Source of the DNA: Brachionus manjavacas
Lineage: Eukaryota > Rotifera > Eurotatoria > Ploima > Brachionidae
NCBI GenBank assembly: GCA_019054805.1
Contig: JAHQIY010000010.1
Coordinates: 1,347,501-1,411,500, forward strand
Length of the DNA: 64,000 nt
Direction of reading: 5' to 3'
Below are positions 22,561-33,763 of this stretch, one piece after another (the first letter of the stretch is position 1; every line of letters begins with the position of its first letter). The notes below the pieces were generated by a model that saw only the letters and a program-made list of their open reading frames with translations, searched no databases and was not told the origin of the DNA. Made by a program: the position numbers and the translations under genes.

Positions 22561-23840
22561 TCCGAAAATAACTTGTCGACTTTATATCAAAAATTAAACA
22601 AACAAGAAACCAAGTGAAACAACACTATTCAAATTTGATGAATGAGATCCAGACATGGAGAAATATACATAATGATAAAATCAGCCGTCCTAACCGCTAT
22701 AATTGGCAACCTAACAATAAGCGTTTCAAGAGGAATAATTGCAGAAACAATAGGGATACTCCTGAAGTCTCAACTAATACAAATTATAATAAAAACGTTT
22801 AATAAAAATAAAATTAAAAAAAAAGAGGTAATTAATATTATGGATCTTATTTGATCTAAAAAGGAGCAAAGATAAAACTAAGAAAAAAATACCTATTCGA
22901 AAATGCAGCAAAAAAATACGCTATAGGACCCCAAGTTGTTTTAAATCTCAAAGTAGAGTACAAATCAAATTCCAAATGTTAAACACTAAGAAGTGTCGAT
23001 AAAACAGAAAAGATGTTTAGAAATTCGCGAAACTTTATTCAAAGTGTAAAAATAAAGGAATAGATGTATAACTGATGAGACATAGGTCTGATAGCTGAAA
23101 ATGTAGAAATCAAAGTGAAAATCAAGCAAAATATAACAGTCAATAGATTAATATCTATACTTGAAGTCTTAAATATACGGATGATTAAGAATAATTTATG
23201 ACACAGAAGCACATGTTCAAAAGAAGACGTTAGTTTAGGCGAACAATATGCAAGTCAAAGATTTTTAAAAAGCTTGATATAATTAAAGAAGAGTTAACAT
23301 AAAACAAAAAATTTTCTACTGGAAAAATTGAAGTTTCTAAGCGTCAGGAAACGGTTCAGAATGACCGGTGATCATAAAAGTTCTACTTCGTTAAATATCT
23401 CCAACGAAAAGTAGAAATTAGACGCAGACTCGAAATCAAACAACTTCAAAACTTGAACAAAAAAGATATCTCTATGAAATTTACAAACGGAATTAGAATT
23501 ATAATTCCAAAAAACAGAAAATCGCAAGTAAAGGCATCTTTGAAAGCGTAAAGACAGATCAGACTGGTGGAAGAATAAAGAGAAGTTTTCGAATCAAGAT
23601 ATCGAATACTCTACTCGATTGGATAACTGCTATCTTACAAATTCATTCTTTTTCTTTAACTCTAAGAAACTTAATTTTGGAAAAAAAAACATCTGTTTTT
23701 ACCCTGAAAGAAGTCTCCATCGCTGGCAGTCTGCTCATCTATACTACTAGCCCGATTTGAACTGATCGAAAGCGGAAAAAAAATTGAAATTACTTACTTT
23801 AATACGATTACTAACTTTAATATTTAAATATAGTAGTACT
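22561..23840. other. Degraded continuation of the LTR element
   Basis: A lysine- and asparagine-rich stretch (22614-22802) follows Gag where a nucleocapsid would be, but I see no CCHC zinc knuckle. Beyond it only short broken frames remain, so I call nothing specific. Confidence 0.3.
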
Positions 23841-23844
23841 TGTA

Positions 23845-24110
23845 GTAGTTTTGACGGTAGCTGGGTAGCCAGCGAGTATGCTGATAAGGTACACTAAGAC
23901 AGCTGATGTGATTGATTGCTGTTTATCCAGCAATCAATGCCTGCTTTAAAGCTGTTAGCATTGGGAGCTTCAACTAATTTATTGGGCAGTGAGTTCCATA
24001 TTTTAGCGGTTCTGTTGAAAAAAATGTTATCTCTATGTTAAAGCCTCGAAATTTGTGATATTTGAAGCAGTTACCTCTTCCTTGGATTTTGGTGACATTA
24101 AAATTTTAGT
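23845..24110 (-). pseudogene. Non-LTR reverse transcriptase C-terminus
   Basis: The minus strand gives RDNIFFNRTAKIWNSLPNKL then VEAPNANSFKAGIDCWI, the very conserved C-terminal tail of jockey/CR1-like enzymes (FF.NR…WN.LP…A…FK..LD). A frameshift lies just upstream, near 24050, where a short RGRGNCFKYHKFRGF stretch precedes it. It is a 5'-truncated copy. Confidence 0.75.
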
Positions 24111-25640
24111 GTTTTTAAAATTGTCTTAATACATTTTTTAAAATTTAATAATTTATAGCTATTTTTTATGCCGCAATTTTTGCTCATAGTAGCAATTTTA
24201 TTATTTTTAATAGCAGATCATTATATAAATTATTATTTTATTAGAAGTTAAAATTTTAGACGCAATAACTATTCAACAATTAAATATATGATTAATTGAA
24301 ACATGAGTTCACATGAGTTATGAAAAGAAAAATATTATATGATTGAACAATAATAAATGTTATATTTTTAAATTAATGAACAATAATATCAAAGAATAAG
24401 CGACATTAAGAGATCGACTACTATTGAGAGATTTTATGAGAGTTAGGGACAATTTGATAGAAAATTGGTCACGTTACAGAAATCAAATTTTTTAACAATA
24501 AAAAAGTTCAAAATAATTCCTGAAATATCTTCCCATGAATGAATGCTAATAAAAAATAAAATGAATGGATTTTAAATGGTGCAAAACAAAGGAACGAATT
24601 GTTAAAATAAAAGAAGAAGAGGATATGGTAATTTATAGTTTCGTCAGAAAAATTTAATTTCGAGGCTTCAAAAGAGAGTTCTCGTTCGTATTTGAACAAT
24701 CATTTTCTTTCGGCCCAACTCAATTAGTTAAGAGAAAAGGCAGTCTTAGTAAAGCTGATTAAAAAAAAAAGATGATTAATCGATTGTTATTTCTTCTTCT
24801 ATGATATAAAAAGTTGATATAAATATCATTATAAAAAGGATATAAAAAAATTGAAGAAAAGAAAAAAAATCAAAATCATCGCAGTTAAATTATTTATTCA
24901 AGTTTTTCTTTCAAGAAATGGTGTTTTTTTCGACATTTAATTAAATTGTTTAAATTTTTTTTATAATTTTTCATAATAAAAAAAATAATCAATTAATTTA
25001 AAAATTAAAAAAAATTTCCTTTTTTATTTTCACTATTCCGTTAGCGGAGTAACGAGTATAACCTTGTTATATTTTTTTTTAAAAAAAATTTAGTTCACGA
25101 AATTGATGAGCTGAGTGAAAATTCTTAAGCTCAAGCAGATGATGGAAGGTTCAAAATCCGCTGAGCGAAAATGTTATTTTTGCTTTTAGTTAAAAAATAA
25201 ATCAAAAATTTAAATATAACAAAAAAATATCCTTGCATTACAGTATTTTAACCCCTTCTCTTCCTTTACTTATTTTATTAAAAAAGAAAACTCACAAAAT
25301 TTTTATTTAATATATAACTCCAAAGAGGGATACAGGATTTGCATTGAAAATTTGCCCCTGTTTAAATTTTTATTAGATCACTCAAATTTTAATATTTTTA
25401 TTAATAGAGACGCTTTGTTTAAACCTTATTCGGAATATTTAAAATAATTTTTCAATTCTTGTTCCAAAGTTTACCAATTTGGAAAATAAAATATTTTTTA
25501 CTGACAAATCTAACTTAACAATACATTCTTTTTAAATCGCAATGTTGAATGAAACTAAGCAAAAAAAAATTTTACATTACTAGAAATTCTATATGATTGA
25601 AAAATATCTTTTATTTTTTTGGAATTTAGTAATTAAATTT
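24111..25640. other. AT-rich stretch, no gene seen
   Basis: No convincing frame. A short segment at about 25015-25080 ('ccgttagcggagtaacgag', then 'ataaccttgtta') resembles segments in the palindrome 1 arms near 35000 and 45760 ('cagcggagcaacaggtaaaa'), so it looks like a dispersed repeat. Confidence 0.35.
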
Positions 25641-25990
25641 TTATTTAAGAAAATTTGATACTCTTCCAGCATTATAAATCAAGAGACTTAAATAAACTTC
25701 AAATACTAACACTCTTGATTCGACTTTTTGAATTGAGTCAGAGAAATGTTGGAGCAGGGCTGAGTAATTCTGTCACATTGGTTGTCAGACTGGTGAAAGG
25801 ATATGGAGAGGGTTCCGAAGCAAGATATATCGGCATACTTTTTATTAATATATTTTATTCATTTTTTTTTTAATTTAAACATTTTTCAATTTTAATCTTT
25901 TTGTTTTATTCTGTTATTTTCTTCTTAGTTTTGATTTGTTTTTAATCTGAAGAAGCTTTAGCTCGACACAGCTAAACAAAAAAAAATAAT
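25640..25990 (+). pseudogene. Non-LTR reverse transcriptase C-terminus with 3' UTR
   Basis: The frame at 25655-25873 contains LFELSQRNVGAGLSNSVTLV then VRLVKGYGEGSEARYI, closely related to LFEFSERYVGTGLSHSIPLV and VERLVKEYKEGFESRYI at 63700-63850 (minus). Both are followed by a related 3' UTR with 'ctgaag(a/g)agct' and 'gctcg..acag' before an A/T-rich tail (here 25950-25985). The two copies therefore belong to one family, both 5'-truncated. Confidence 0.7.
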
Positions 25991-26116
25991 TAATTTAATT
26001 CAATTTAAATTATCTACAATTATATATTCTCAAGCTATTCTTTTACGATTTATTGTAATAGAAACTAAAAAAACTACTTTTTAAAAATACTGGTAAATTT
26101 TAATGAAATCATTTTC

Positions 26117-26122
26117 TTTATT
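26117..26122 (-). terminator. Polyadenylation signal of the GPCR gene
   Basis: AATAAA on the minus strand, about 20 bases past the stop codon at 26142. Confidence 0.55.
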
Positions 26123-26141
26123 TTTTCACCAACAAATTTTT

Positions 26142-27351
26142 TTAATAAAAATGACATCTAAATAAGCGAAAAATTTTCTGTAGAAAAAGAAAAAGCATTC
26201 TATGGTGACGTTTTCTGAACAATGGTACATTTAAAGCAAATATCAAAAAATTGATTGAATAGTTGAATAACGACAAAGCTTCAATTAAATTAAGCAAAGC
26301 CTTCAAAAAATAATTCTTATTCTCATTGTCATTTGGCTTTGTGTAAATAACATGCAGCAAAAAATTTTCAACACGCTCTGTTTCTTTTTTAAGATGAAAG
26401 TGTAAAATAATCCAACAAATTGTGTAAGGTAAATGCAAAAGAACAAACCATTTTGACAAAAGAACAATCAGATAGGCAGCTTTGACTGACGGCATTTTGT
26501 TCGATTTGTTACTTTGCGGCATCGCAATTTGGCGCAAAATTGCCGAATTTGTTCTTGTTTCATTTGCACTTTGGTCTTTTGAACTTGTATCTAAATTAGT
26601 CATAGAAATTGTACTCAACCTTTGGGAATTATTTTTTAAAAAGCACTCGATTTTTCTGTACAGTGCCAAAGAAATACCTCCAATGATCAAAATAGGAAAA
26701 AAAACCATGACAAAAATGGAATTGAAATCGATCAAAAATTGATATTGCAGCCAATTTCGATTAATTGTACAAAAAATTTTATTAGTCTTGTAATGACTTT
26801 CCAAGTCATTCAATACTAGATTATTAGAATTTAGCAAAATTGCAATGCCAAATAGTGAATAGATTAAGATTTTGTTAAATCTTAACTTGGACCATTTTGA
26901 CGTAGTCATTGGTAAATAAATGGAAGTAGTGCGCTGTATTGATACAAGAATGAGACAGTAAATTGACATGGTTCGAAAAATGTTTCTAAGATAAGGAACT
27001 ACTTTGCAAAACATTCTAGATTGATCTACAAAATTGAATTTAAATGTTTTAGAATCAGTTAGGTTTGTCCATGAAAGAAAAGTAAAATCAATGTAGTGAA
27101 ATATAAAAACCATCAAGTCACTTGCTGAAATGATTATTAAATACATCCGTAATATTTTGATTGCTTGTTTGGTAAAAGTTTTACTAAAAAATATGAGCAA
27201 CGACATTATGTTGCCGTATATTCCAACCAAAGTAATCAAAGAAATGAAAATTACATTGAGCCATTTTGATAAATTGTAGAATTTCTCTACCCATTTATGA
27301 AGGTTAATGTTGTCTAGAATATCATCATCTAAAGTAATGTTATCTAATTTG
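26142..27351 (-). CDS. Rhodopsin-like peptide GPCR, main (last) exon
   Basis: The frame encodes a seven-helix receptor. The extracellular start has an N-glycosylation site (DNITLDDD). TM1 has the conserved GN (GIYGNIMSLL), TM2 has SASDLMVF with the usual aspartate, a cysteine opens TM3 (MFCKVVP) and pairs with one in loop 2 (IFCTINRNW). A long third intracellular loop carries many S/T residues. TM6 has LPYTICW, and TM7 ends NYSINFLIFAL. The DRY position reads IQRTTSIY and the NPxxY position NFLIF, both divergent. It lacks an ATG: the frame stays open upstream to a possible acceptor at 27352-27353, so an earlier exon supplies the start. It fits the FMRFamide/neuropeptide-type receptors; the ligand is unknown. 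Confidence 0.88.
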
Positions 27352-27353
27352 CT

Positions 27354-29159
27354 TAATATTTAGATTTATTTAGTGTGTTGAAATATTTAGATTTAAAAAA
27401 CCAAAATCAATTTTGAGATTCAACAGACCCACAAATCGTTCATAAAGATCGTTCATTTTTACAGCTGTTTTTTTTTCTAAATAAATTTTAAAGATTTTAA
27501 TTCACACATTTAAAAAATGTAACCAAATAAAAAAATTAAAATTATTTTTTTTGATATGAAGAAAAGCCTGGAGTTCAAATATTATCTTACCCCAGTAACC
27601 AATTGTCCTACTTCAAATTGCACAAAATTTTCTCTATTTTTATAGGGGCAAAATTTCGATAAATTAATTAATTTCTTCATAAGTTCTGTGGACGCAACAT
27701 GGTGCAGCATAAAAATTTGAATTTTCAATCTAATTCTGGTAAAACTATGCAAATTTACCAATGAATTATGACAATTAATGACTTTGTCTGTTAAACTATT
27801 CTGCGTTCAAAGAACTTACTCTGAATTAAAAAATTAAAAAAAGTTATTAGAATTTTTTTCATTTCTTTCGTTTCTTTTTGAATTGAGATTCACAAAACCT
27901 CTTTTTTACTTATAATTTTCCTCAATAAACAAATTCGTCATGTAAAAATATCCCATTTGTGAAATTCCTCATTTAAATAAAATCAAAGTAAATTATTTTC
28001 TAAAAAAAATTTTAAAACAAATTAGTCTTTTAAATTTATCTAAGTATTTACATTGAATAAACTTTAAATTAAGCTACAAAAAGTTAAGCAAGTAATTTTG
28101 AAAATTCAGTTTTTTACATATCAAAAATATAATTTAATATGCAAAATCAATTTTTACTTTAATTTTTTAACTTTTGATTTATCTAAGAGTAGCTCTATTA
28201 ATACAATTTTTTCCAATAAAAGAAGAATGTAAATACTATAAACAAAATTGAATATAAATTAATTACAAAAAATATCATTTTAAAGTCGATTTAAGTTTAA
28301 TCTAGCAATAAATATGGTAGTTTTTTTTTGAATTAGAGGATAATTTTATTTCAAAACTTAAGGAATTAAATTATTAAGAGTTATTAATAGTTATTTTAAC
28401 TGAAATTTAATTGAAATTTTTGATTAAAAAATTATCTGAACATGTGAATCTTCATTTTCAGTCATTTCAATAACTGAAGGAAGAAGATACTTTGAAAAAT
28501 TATTAAAAATAAAGCTGTGGTGTCAGTTGTTGTGGTTATTGTGGCTCCAATCACTGCGAAATTTTAAAAAAATTAAAGATCATTTTTTCTTTTATTATTC
28601 TTAAAAATTAAAATAACTTTTACATCGCTTGATTATGCTATTGTAGTCTTTATTTTTTTTTATTTATTTAATTAATTAAAGCAAAAATCCAATTTAAAAA
28701 AGAAAAGCATAAGTACGAAATCGGCTACAGCCAAAGTTTTGTTCTATTTCGATTTGATTAGAGCCTCAGGGATTTGTAAAATTCAGTAAAAATGGAACCA
28801 AAATATTCTCTTTTCTAAAAATATAATAAAGAGAAAATAACTTATTTTTATTGATGGGTCTTAACAGAACTAATTTAGTTTTAAAAAAATGAAAAACAAC
28901 ATTTTATTTTATTACATTGTCTTCTAATTTTATCTAAAATGTTAACACATATATTTTTGAATAATTAATAATTAAGATTTTTGATTCTTTAATAAAAAAT
29001 TATTAAAAATCTTTTTTAACTTAATTTTTATGCGTGCTCTAAAATCGGAATTTCATTTTTTTTATCATTACTTTATTTTCAATTTTAGTTTTTTTATTCG
29101 GCCTTATAATCCAGAACATGCTTGATGAATTAGGGTCTCTATAACGGTATCTCATTAGC
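27354..29159. other. Upstream region of the GPCR gene, nothing delimited
   Basis: This should contain the first GPCR exon or intron, but I could not identify a start exon. A TTTA-rich tract near 28655-28680 followed by 'aatcggctacagcc' may be a retrotransposon tail. The rest is AT-rich with no clear feature. Confidence 0.35.
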
Positions 29160-29317
29160 TCGACAAACAATTTTCGAAAGGTTATAATTCGACAAGTAAA
29201 TTTCAGAAAGGTAAATTTAAACAAGTTTTTATTTAGACAAGTAATATATCGAAAAGTGATTAATTAGACAAAAAAAAAATTCGACAAGTTTTAATTCGAC
29301 ATCATTCGACAAAAAAA

Positions 29318-30685
29318 TTAATATTTAATTAATAAAGATAAATTGTACAAATAATCTATAATTTTCATTGGTGAAAAATCCGATACAATTTTACCAATTT
29401 GATCTTCTAATTTTATAAAAAGCGGCTTTCTTTTGTTCACTTGACCAGTACACAACTTAACATATTCATTTTCAGTGTTACATTGTTCTAATTTTAAACT
29501 AGTAATTAAACTCAAAAGATGCGGATGAGATTTTATAGTTGATTGGAGTGCGTTATGCCAGCCTTCTAGATTATTATTTGTTCTAGGAAGCCCTAAACAA
29601 GTTCTGGTATAACAATTCCATAATTCACGATCAAATCTCGGATCTTTTCTACTCGACACTATGGTTCGTTTTTTGCCCCCTATATAGTTTTCTTCAAAGT
29701 AAGTAAATAAACATTTTAAATCATTTGGGATTAATCCCTGCAATTGAACAAAACCGTCAATTACATGTTCAACTGGAACAAAAGCTAAGCATGCTAACAT
29801 TTTACTATACTTGCGTACTAAATTCTCTTCAAGGCTTAAATCATTATACTTAGGAGCTAGACCACGATCTTGAATATTCCGCCAGATTGATTTTTTAAAA
29901 TGAAAAAAGCAACCAGCTATATCAGCTTCAGGAAAAATGTCTTCGATTGAATTTATGATGCCAGCTTCAAAATCACAAGACACGCTTTTAGGACCACAAG
30001 CTATTTTCTCGCTAAGAAATTTAAAAAATCGAATATAAGTTGTTTGTTGTTTGTTAGTAAATAAACCATATACAAGCGGCAAATTTTTACCGTTTTTAAT
30101 AACATGCAAACTAAACAATTGTGTAAATATATCTGGAGCTGCATCAAATGTTCCATCACACAACCAATGGTTATTTTCACTTAGAATTTGCAAGTTTTTT
30201 TCAGTGGAAAAAATTAACATTCTATCGTCAACATTGTATTTTTCATCGTAAATAAGAAATAATTCGCCTTTTTCAGATACTTTAAAATCGTCATGTAAAA
30301 CAAAATTAATATCATCTGGTATCTCGTATTTATCATACGGATTTACACGATTTCGTGAACATAACTGGCGTGAAGCATTGTAACTAGGCAAGACAGCTGC
30401 AACTTCATCTGAAACATTTTTTTGACATTTAAATATTATTTTGCGTGGTTTACAATCAGGTTGAGTACCTGACATTGCTCTCATATCGGATTGAATAATT
30501 TTGACTTTAGTCTTAACCGTATTATTGTGCTCATGTTTGTTAACAACATTTATTGGTCTCTTATGACCAATTGTTGAAACTGACCCTACACAATTAGGAA
30601 ATTCGCCACTGTTGCATCGCCATGTTATTTTTCCACTTTGTGCCTCGTAAGCTACTTTATATTCGTAAAAGTCATCATCTATTAA
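29318..30685 (-). CDS. MULE transposase, nearly intact main part
   Basis: About 455 codons open. An N-terminal FLYWCH-like zinc finger (ITWRCNSGEFPNC…NKHEHN) binds the element ends. The DDE core shows WLCDGTFDAAP (first Asp), SVSCDFEAG (second Asp), a C-x-x-H pair in IAGCFFHFKKSIW, and NNNLEGWHNAL carrying the catalytic Glu. No stop or shift is seen in the core, which is unlike every other transposon in this window. The natural start is outside: codons 1-30 are at 32133-32222, cut off by the piggyBac insertion, and the frame now opens inside the piggyBac terminal repeat with no ATG. Confidence 0.88.
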   Translation of the reverse strand, partial: LIDDDFYEYKVAYEAQSGKITWRCNSGEFPNCVGSVSTIGHKRPINVVNKHEHNNTVKTKVKIIQSDMRAMSGTQPDCKPRKIIFKCQKNVSDEVAAVLPSYNASRQLCSRNRVNPYDKYEIPDDINFVLHDDFKVSEKGELFLIYDEKYNVDDRMLIFSTEKNLQILSENNHWLCDGTFDAAPDIFTQLFSLHVIKNGKNLPLVYGLFTNKQQTTYIRFFKFLSEKIACGPKSVSCDFEAGIINSIEDIFPEADIAGCFFHFKKSIWRNIQDRGLAPKYNDLSLEENLVRKYSKMLACLAFVPVEHVIDGFVQLQGLIPNDLKCLFTYFEENYIGGKKRTIVSSRKDPRFDRELWNCYTRTCLGLPRTNNNLEGWHNALQSTIKSHPHLLSLITSLKLEQCNTENEYVKLCTGQVNKRKPLFIKLEDQIGKIVSDFSPMKIIDYLYNLSLLIKY

Positions 30686-30948
30686 CACTAGAAGACCCGA
30701 TTTTTTTTATACCGTTAAGTCCCAAAATGGGTTTAAAAAACCCATTTTCTAATTTAACTCTAACTAAGGTCAAAATAAAGTTTTTTTTTTCAAAATAAAA
30801 TTTATTTAATGTTATTTATGCTAATTAATAGTAGCTTGATTATGGAGAAAAAAAAATTTATTATATTTAAGTCACATGATTAGAAATTCTGACATAATTA
30901 CATTTGAAATAAAAGAAAAAATGTAATTTTTAATGAAAAAACTCTAAT

Positions 30949-31353
30949 TTATAACTTTTTTCCATCTTCAAAACACTTTTGACATAAAGCTATGTTTTTT
31001 TTGTTCTTTACAACATGTACCACAACAATACTTTTTACATGAAATACAGGTAACGTTTGTTTTATTCTGATTACAAAACCTAATTTAAAATTTTTCTTAT
31101 CCTTTTTTGTGTCCATTTTTTTGGATGGAGTCGAATCAACTTTCAAATCAACTGATGCAAGTCTTTTACGAGTAGGCGGAGTTTTTGGTGTCGTTGGTTG
31201 ACTATTAGATGAAGATGCCTGAGAATTCCTTGAACCTTTAGTGGTCTCAGAGAGCTCCTCAACAAGTTTGATTATGAAGTCTCTTCTGGTAATTTTAGAT
31301 TTGTTTACCTCTTTGAACAAAACCTCTTGACAACAAAAGACCAATAAAAGCAA
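30949..31353 (-). pseudogene. piggyBac transposase, C-terminal part
   Basis: Follows the deletion junction. It includes ITRRDFIIKLVEELS, a Ser/Thr/Pro-rich linker and, split between two frames by a shift, a cysteine-rich domain (CISCKKYCCGTCCKEQKKH in one frame, CQKCFEDGKKL in the other) typical of the zinc-binding C-terminus that contacts the element's ends. Confidence 0.7.
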
Positions 31354-31837
31354 GAATTTCTTCTTTTTTTAATGACAATTGAGGGTCAACAGACTCAGCA
31401 AAAGCATTTGTACAGTCTAGTACCATTTTTACCATGCTCAAATCAAAAATGACCAAAAATGCCGATAAAGCAGTGCTATCTATTCTTGAAGCTGCAAAAC
31501 TTGTAGGACCACTTTTTTCATTAAAAACTATTCTTTTTCTAATACATGTTTCATCACCGTCATCTAACTTAGTCCAATGAACACCAGCTTTTGAAGTTTT
31601 GTCTAAATTTCTAGATTGCCCAGATGGTGGTTGTTGGTCACTGCTGCATTCAATTGGTTCATCGAATTCAGACTCACATTCATCGTCTGATGAATAATCA
31701 GAAACAAGATATTCATCTTCAGAGTCTAAATCTTGAAGGTCAAAATCAACGTCAGACTCGTCTGAGCCACCTGATTCGGCATCGTTGGCATTGACAAGTA
31801 AGTTTAATGCACGTAGGGCTGAAGCTCTGATTGGCAT
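31295..31837 (-). pseudogene. piggyBac transposase, N-terminal part
   Basis: An ATG at 31837 opens a 180-codon frame with a long acidic N-terminus (SGGSDESDVDFDLQDLDSED) and the start of the conserved domain (LSMVKMVLDCTNAFAES, then EEILAFIGLLLSRGF). The usual following catalytic region with the three aspartates is absent: the sequence jumps near 31340 into the C-terminal portion. Confidence 0.75.
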
Positions 31838-32132
31838 TTTTATAATTTTTAATTGTTTGATAAAGTTAATAGTAAAATTATAATTTTTTTAGTGTCAAAA
31901 AGTTGAAAAATTTAACTGGGTTTAAAAAACTCCCTCCGGGACTTTATGTATAATTTTTTTTTTTGACACCAAAAAATTATAATTTATAAATTCTAACTAT
32001 TAAATTACATATACAATTCAATTTCAAATTGAAGAGGAAAAAAAAATTTAAAAAAAAAATTTTTTTCTGATTTTTATTCGATTTTTTGCAAAAAAAAAGA
32101 GCTTAAAAAACCCGCGGGTCTTCTAGTGTTAA

Positions 32133-32222
32133 GAGATAGCTATCTTCACCGTTCTTCTTTTTTCTTGAAGAAGTAATTATGTTTAAGCTTAAATTTTGTA
32201 ATTGTTGCGTGATAGCATCCAT
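32133..32222 (-). CDS. First 30 codons of the MULE transposase
   Basis: The ATG at 32222 starts MDAITQQLQNLSLN and runs to DSYL. Exactly 90 bases separate the ATG from the TTAA at 32132, so joining over one TTAA puts the frame in register with LIDDDFYEY at 30685. Confidence 0.8.
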
Positions 32223-32400
32223 TTGTAATTATAAATGAGTGTGATATTTTTTGTGTCGTAATGTAACTTGTCAAATTTTTTTTTTGTCGAATTATATTTT
32301 GTCGAAAAAAAATTAGCTTATGTCGAAATAAAAGTTTTCTTAAATTTGTTTAGTCGAAACTTACTTGTCAAAATTTCATTTGTCGAAAATTGTTTTCCGA

Positions 32401-33036
32401 ATTAAGGCGGATGGTAAAGATGGCACAAAACCATAGAGGGAAAAACCCGAATTTGAGTTTTGTTTCTAGGGCTACTTGCTTTCTTAAAGTCAATCACTAA
32501 AATTAAAGTTCTTACTTGGACTTTAACTTGGGATTTTACAACAACTTGGTATTTTATTTATTCAAAATATATTCATTAATTGAAATATAACGGGTGTTCA
32601 ATAATAAATGACCGTTTTTGTTGAATAAAAAAAAAATGTGTTCCAGTCAGTCAAAATGGGTGAAATTTAATACAGATAAACTAACACCTTTCTTGTTTAA
32701 GAAAACGGTGTTATAAACTTTCCACCTCTAGTTATACGGGAACGGGGCCAAATCACCTAAACCGACTTTTGACCAAAAATGTCCTCGAAGATTTGAGTTT
32801 TACCAATTTTTGATATACACATATTCTGATGTGAAATTTTATGCTGATTAAAATGAGCCATAGATCATTTCTCTATCATGTTCCGTTCGAAATATATCTT
32901 TAAAAAACCGCCAAAAAATGACCACTATGTAAAATTCCAAAAAATGCTGTTTTTGATTCTATTTGCTATAACTTTCTATGGTAACATTCGATCCAAATAA
33001 AATTTTACACAATCATAGATGACTAAATAAGCTTTA
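32401..33036. other. AT-rich sequence left of palindrome 1
   Basis: It includes 'gggtgttcaataataaatga' near 32591 and a segment 'cggggccaaatcacctaaac' near 32745 that could be the end of a Tc1/mariner-like element whose transposase lies at 33390-33720. No gene seen. This sequence has no counterpart beyond the right end of palindrome 1, so it marks the left edge of the duplication. Confidence 0.4.
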
Positions 33037-33389
33037 AATAAACATATTAAATTTTTGGATATCACTTTTGGTTTGACCAAGGAGTCATGAATAAACCAAA
33101 ATTTGGTATCTCATTTTTAGGAATGTATTGACCTAAGTGCTTATAGTAAAATATCTAAAAAGTATACTTAAATGAAAGCTAAATAAATCTAAAAAAATAA
33201 AAATATATGGGTTTCTAAAAATATATAGGACTAAAGGGTGGTACTTTTGATCTTTGAAATAAAATCAACTAAATTATGCTAAAATATAAAATTTTAAAAA
33301 AATTTTATTTTTGAATTTTTTGAATTTTAACTTATTTTAAACCTTTAAAATCGATATTTTTTATCAATTATTAAAGAAAAAAATTATCA

Positions 33390-33720
33390 ACAAATCCAAA
33401 GTGGCCAAAGTATGCTTACGCGAGCTATCTAATCAAAATTTTCAAGCTGGAAAATCAGCATCCGAAATTTATGAAATTATCGGACGTCGCTCAAGTTTAA
33501 GGACGATTCGAAGATGGATAAAAGATTTCAAAGACTCTGTATTTTCTTTTTAAATTTATTTAAACATAAAATTTTAATTATTAAAATTCAGGCTTATAAA
33601 AAGATAAAAATTCCGCTTTTGACTGAGTCACTTGTTAAAAAAAGGCTCAATTTTGCTCAATATTGCCGTGAAGCTCGTACAACTGAGTTCAAAAATCGAT
33701 GGTGGATTAAATAAACAGAA
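33390..33720 (+). pseudogene. Tc1/mariner transposase fragment (palindrome 1, left arm)
   Basis: The plus strand reads NFQAGKSASEIYEIIGRRSS then LRTIRRWIKDF, a HTH typical of Tc1/mariner, followed in a shifted frame by KIPLLTESLVKKRLNFAQYC, the conserved linker before the first catalytic aspartate. The catalytic domain is gone. A copy on the other strand lies at 47055-47385. Confidence 0.65.
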
Positions 33721-33763
33721 TCTAAGAGTTTACACGATTTCTCGAGATGAAGCTGACAATAAT

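Larger units (their letters stand above)
30686..32128 (-). mobile_element. Internally deleted piggyBac element with TTAA sites
   Basis: Perfect 14-bp inverted ends CACTAGAAGACCCG are flanked by TTAA on both sides (30682-30685 and 32129-32132), the hallmark of piggyBac insertion. It is 1443 bp. Subterminal 'gggtttaaaaaa' motifs occur near both ends. It keeps the N-terminal and C-terminal parts of a transposase but has lost the DDD catalytic middle. Confidence 0.9.
29160..32400 (-). mobile_element. MULE transposon carrying a piggyBac insertion
   Basis: The left end (from 29160) and right end (to about 32400) are inverted over roughly 150 bases: 'tcgacaaacaattttcg' against 'cgaaaattgttttccga'. 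Both sides are studded with TCGACAA-like motifs. Within lies a MULE transposase on the minus strand, interrupted near its 5' end by a piggyBac element. Without that insert the element is about 1.8 kb. I could not confirm the 9-bp target duplication usual for MULEs. Confidence 0.8.
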
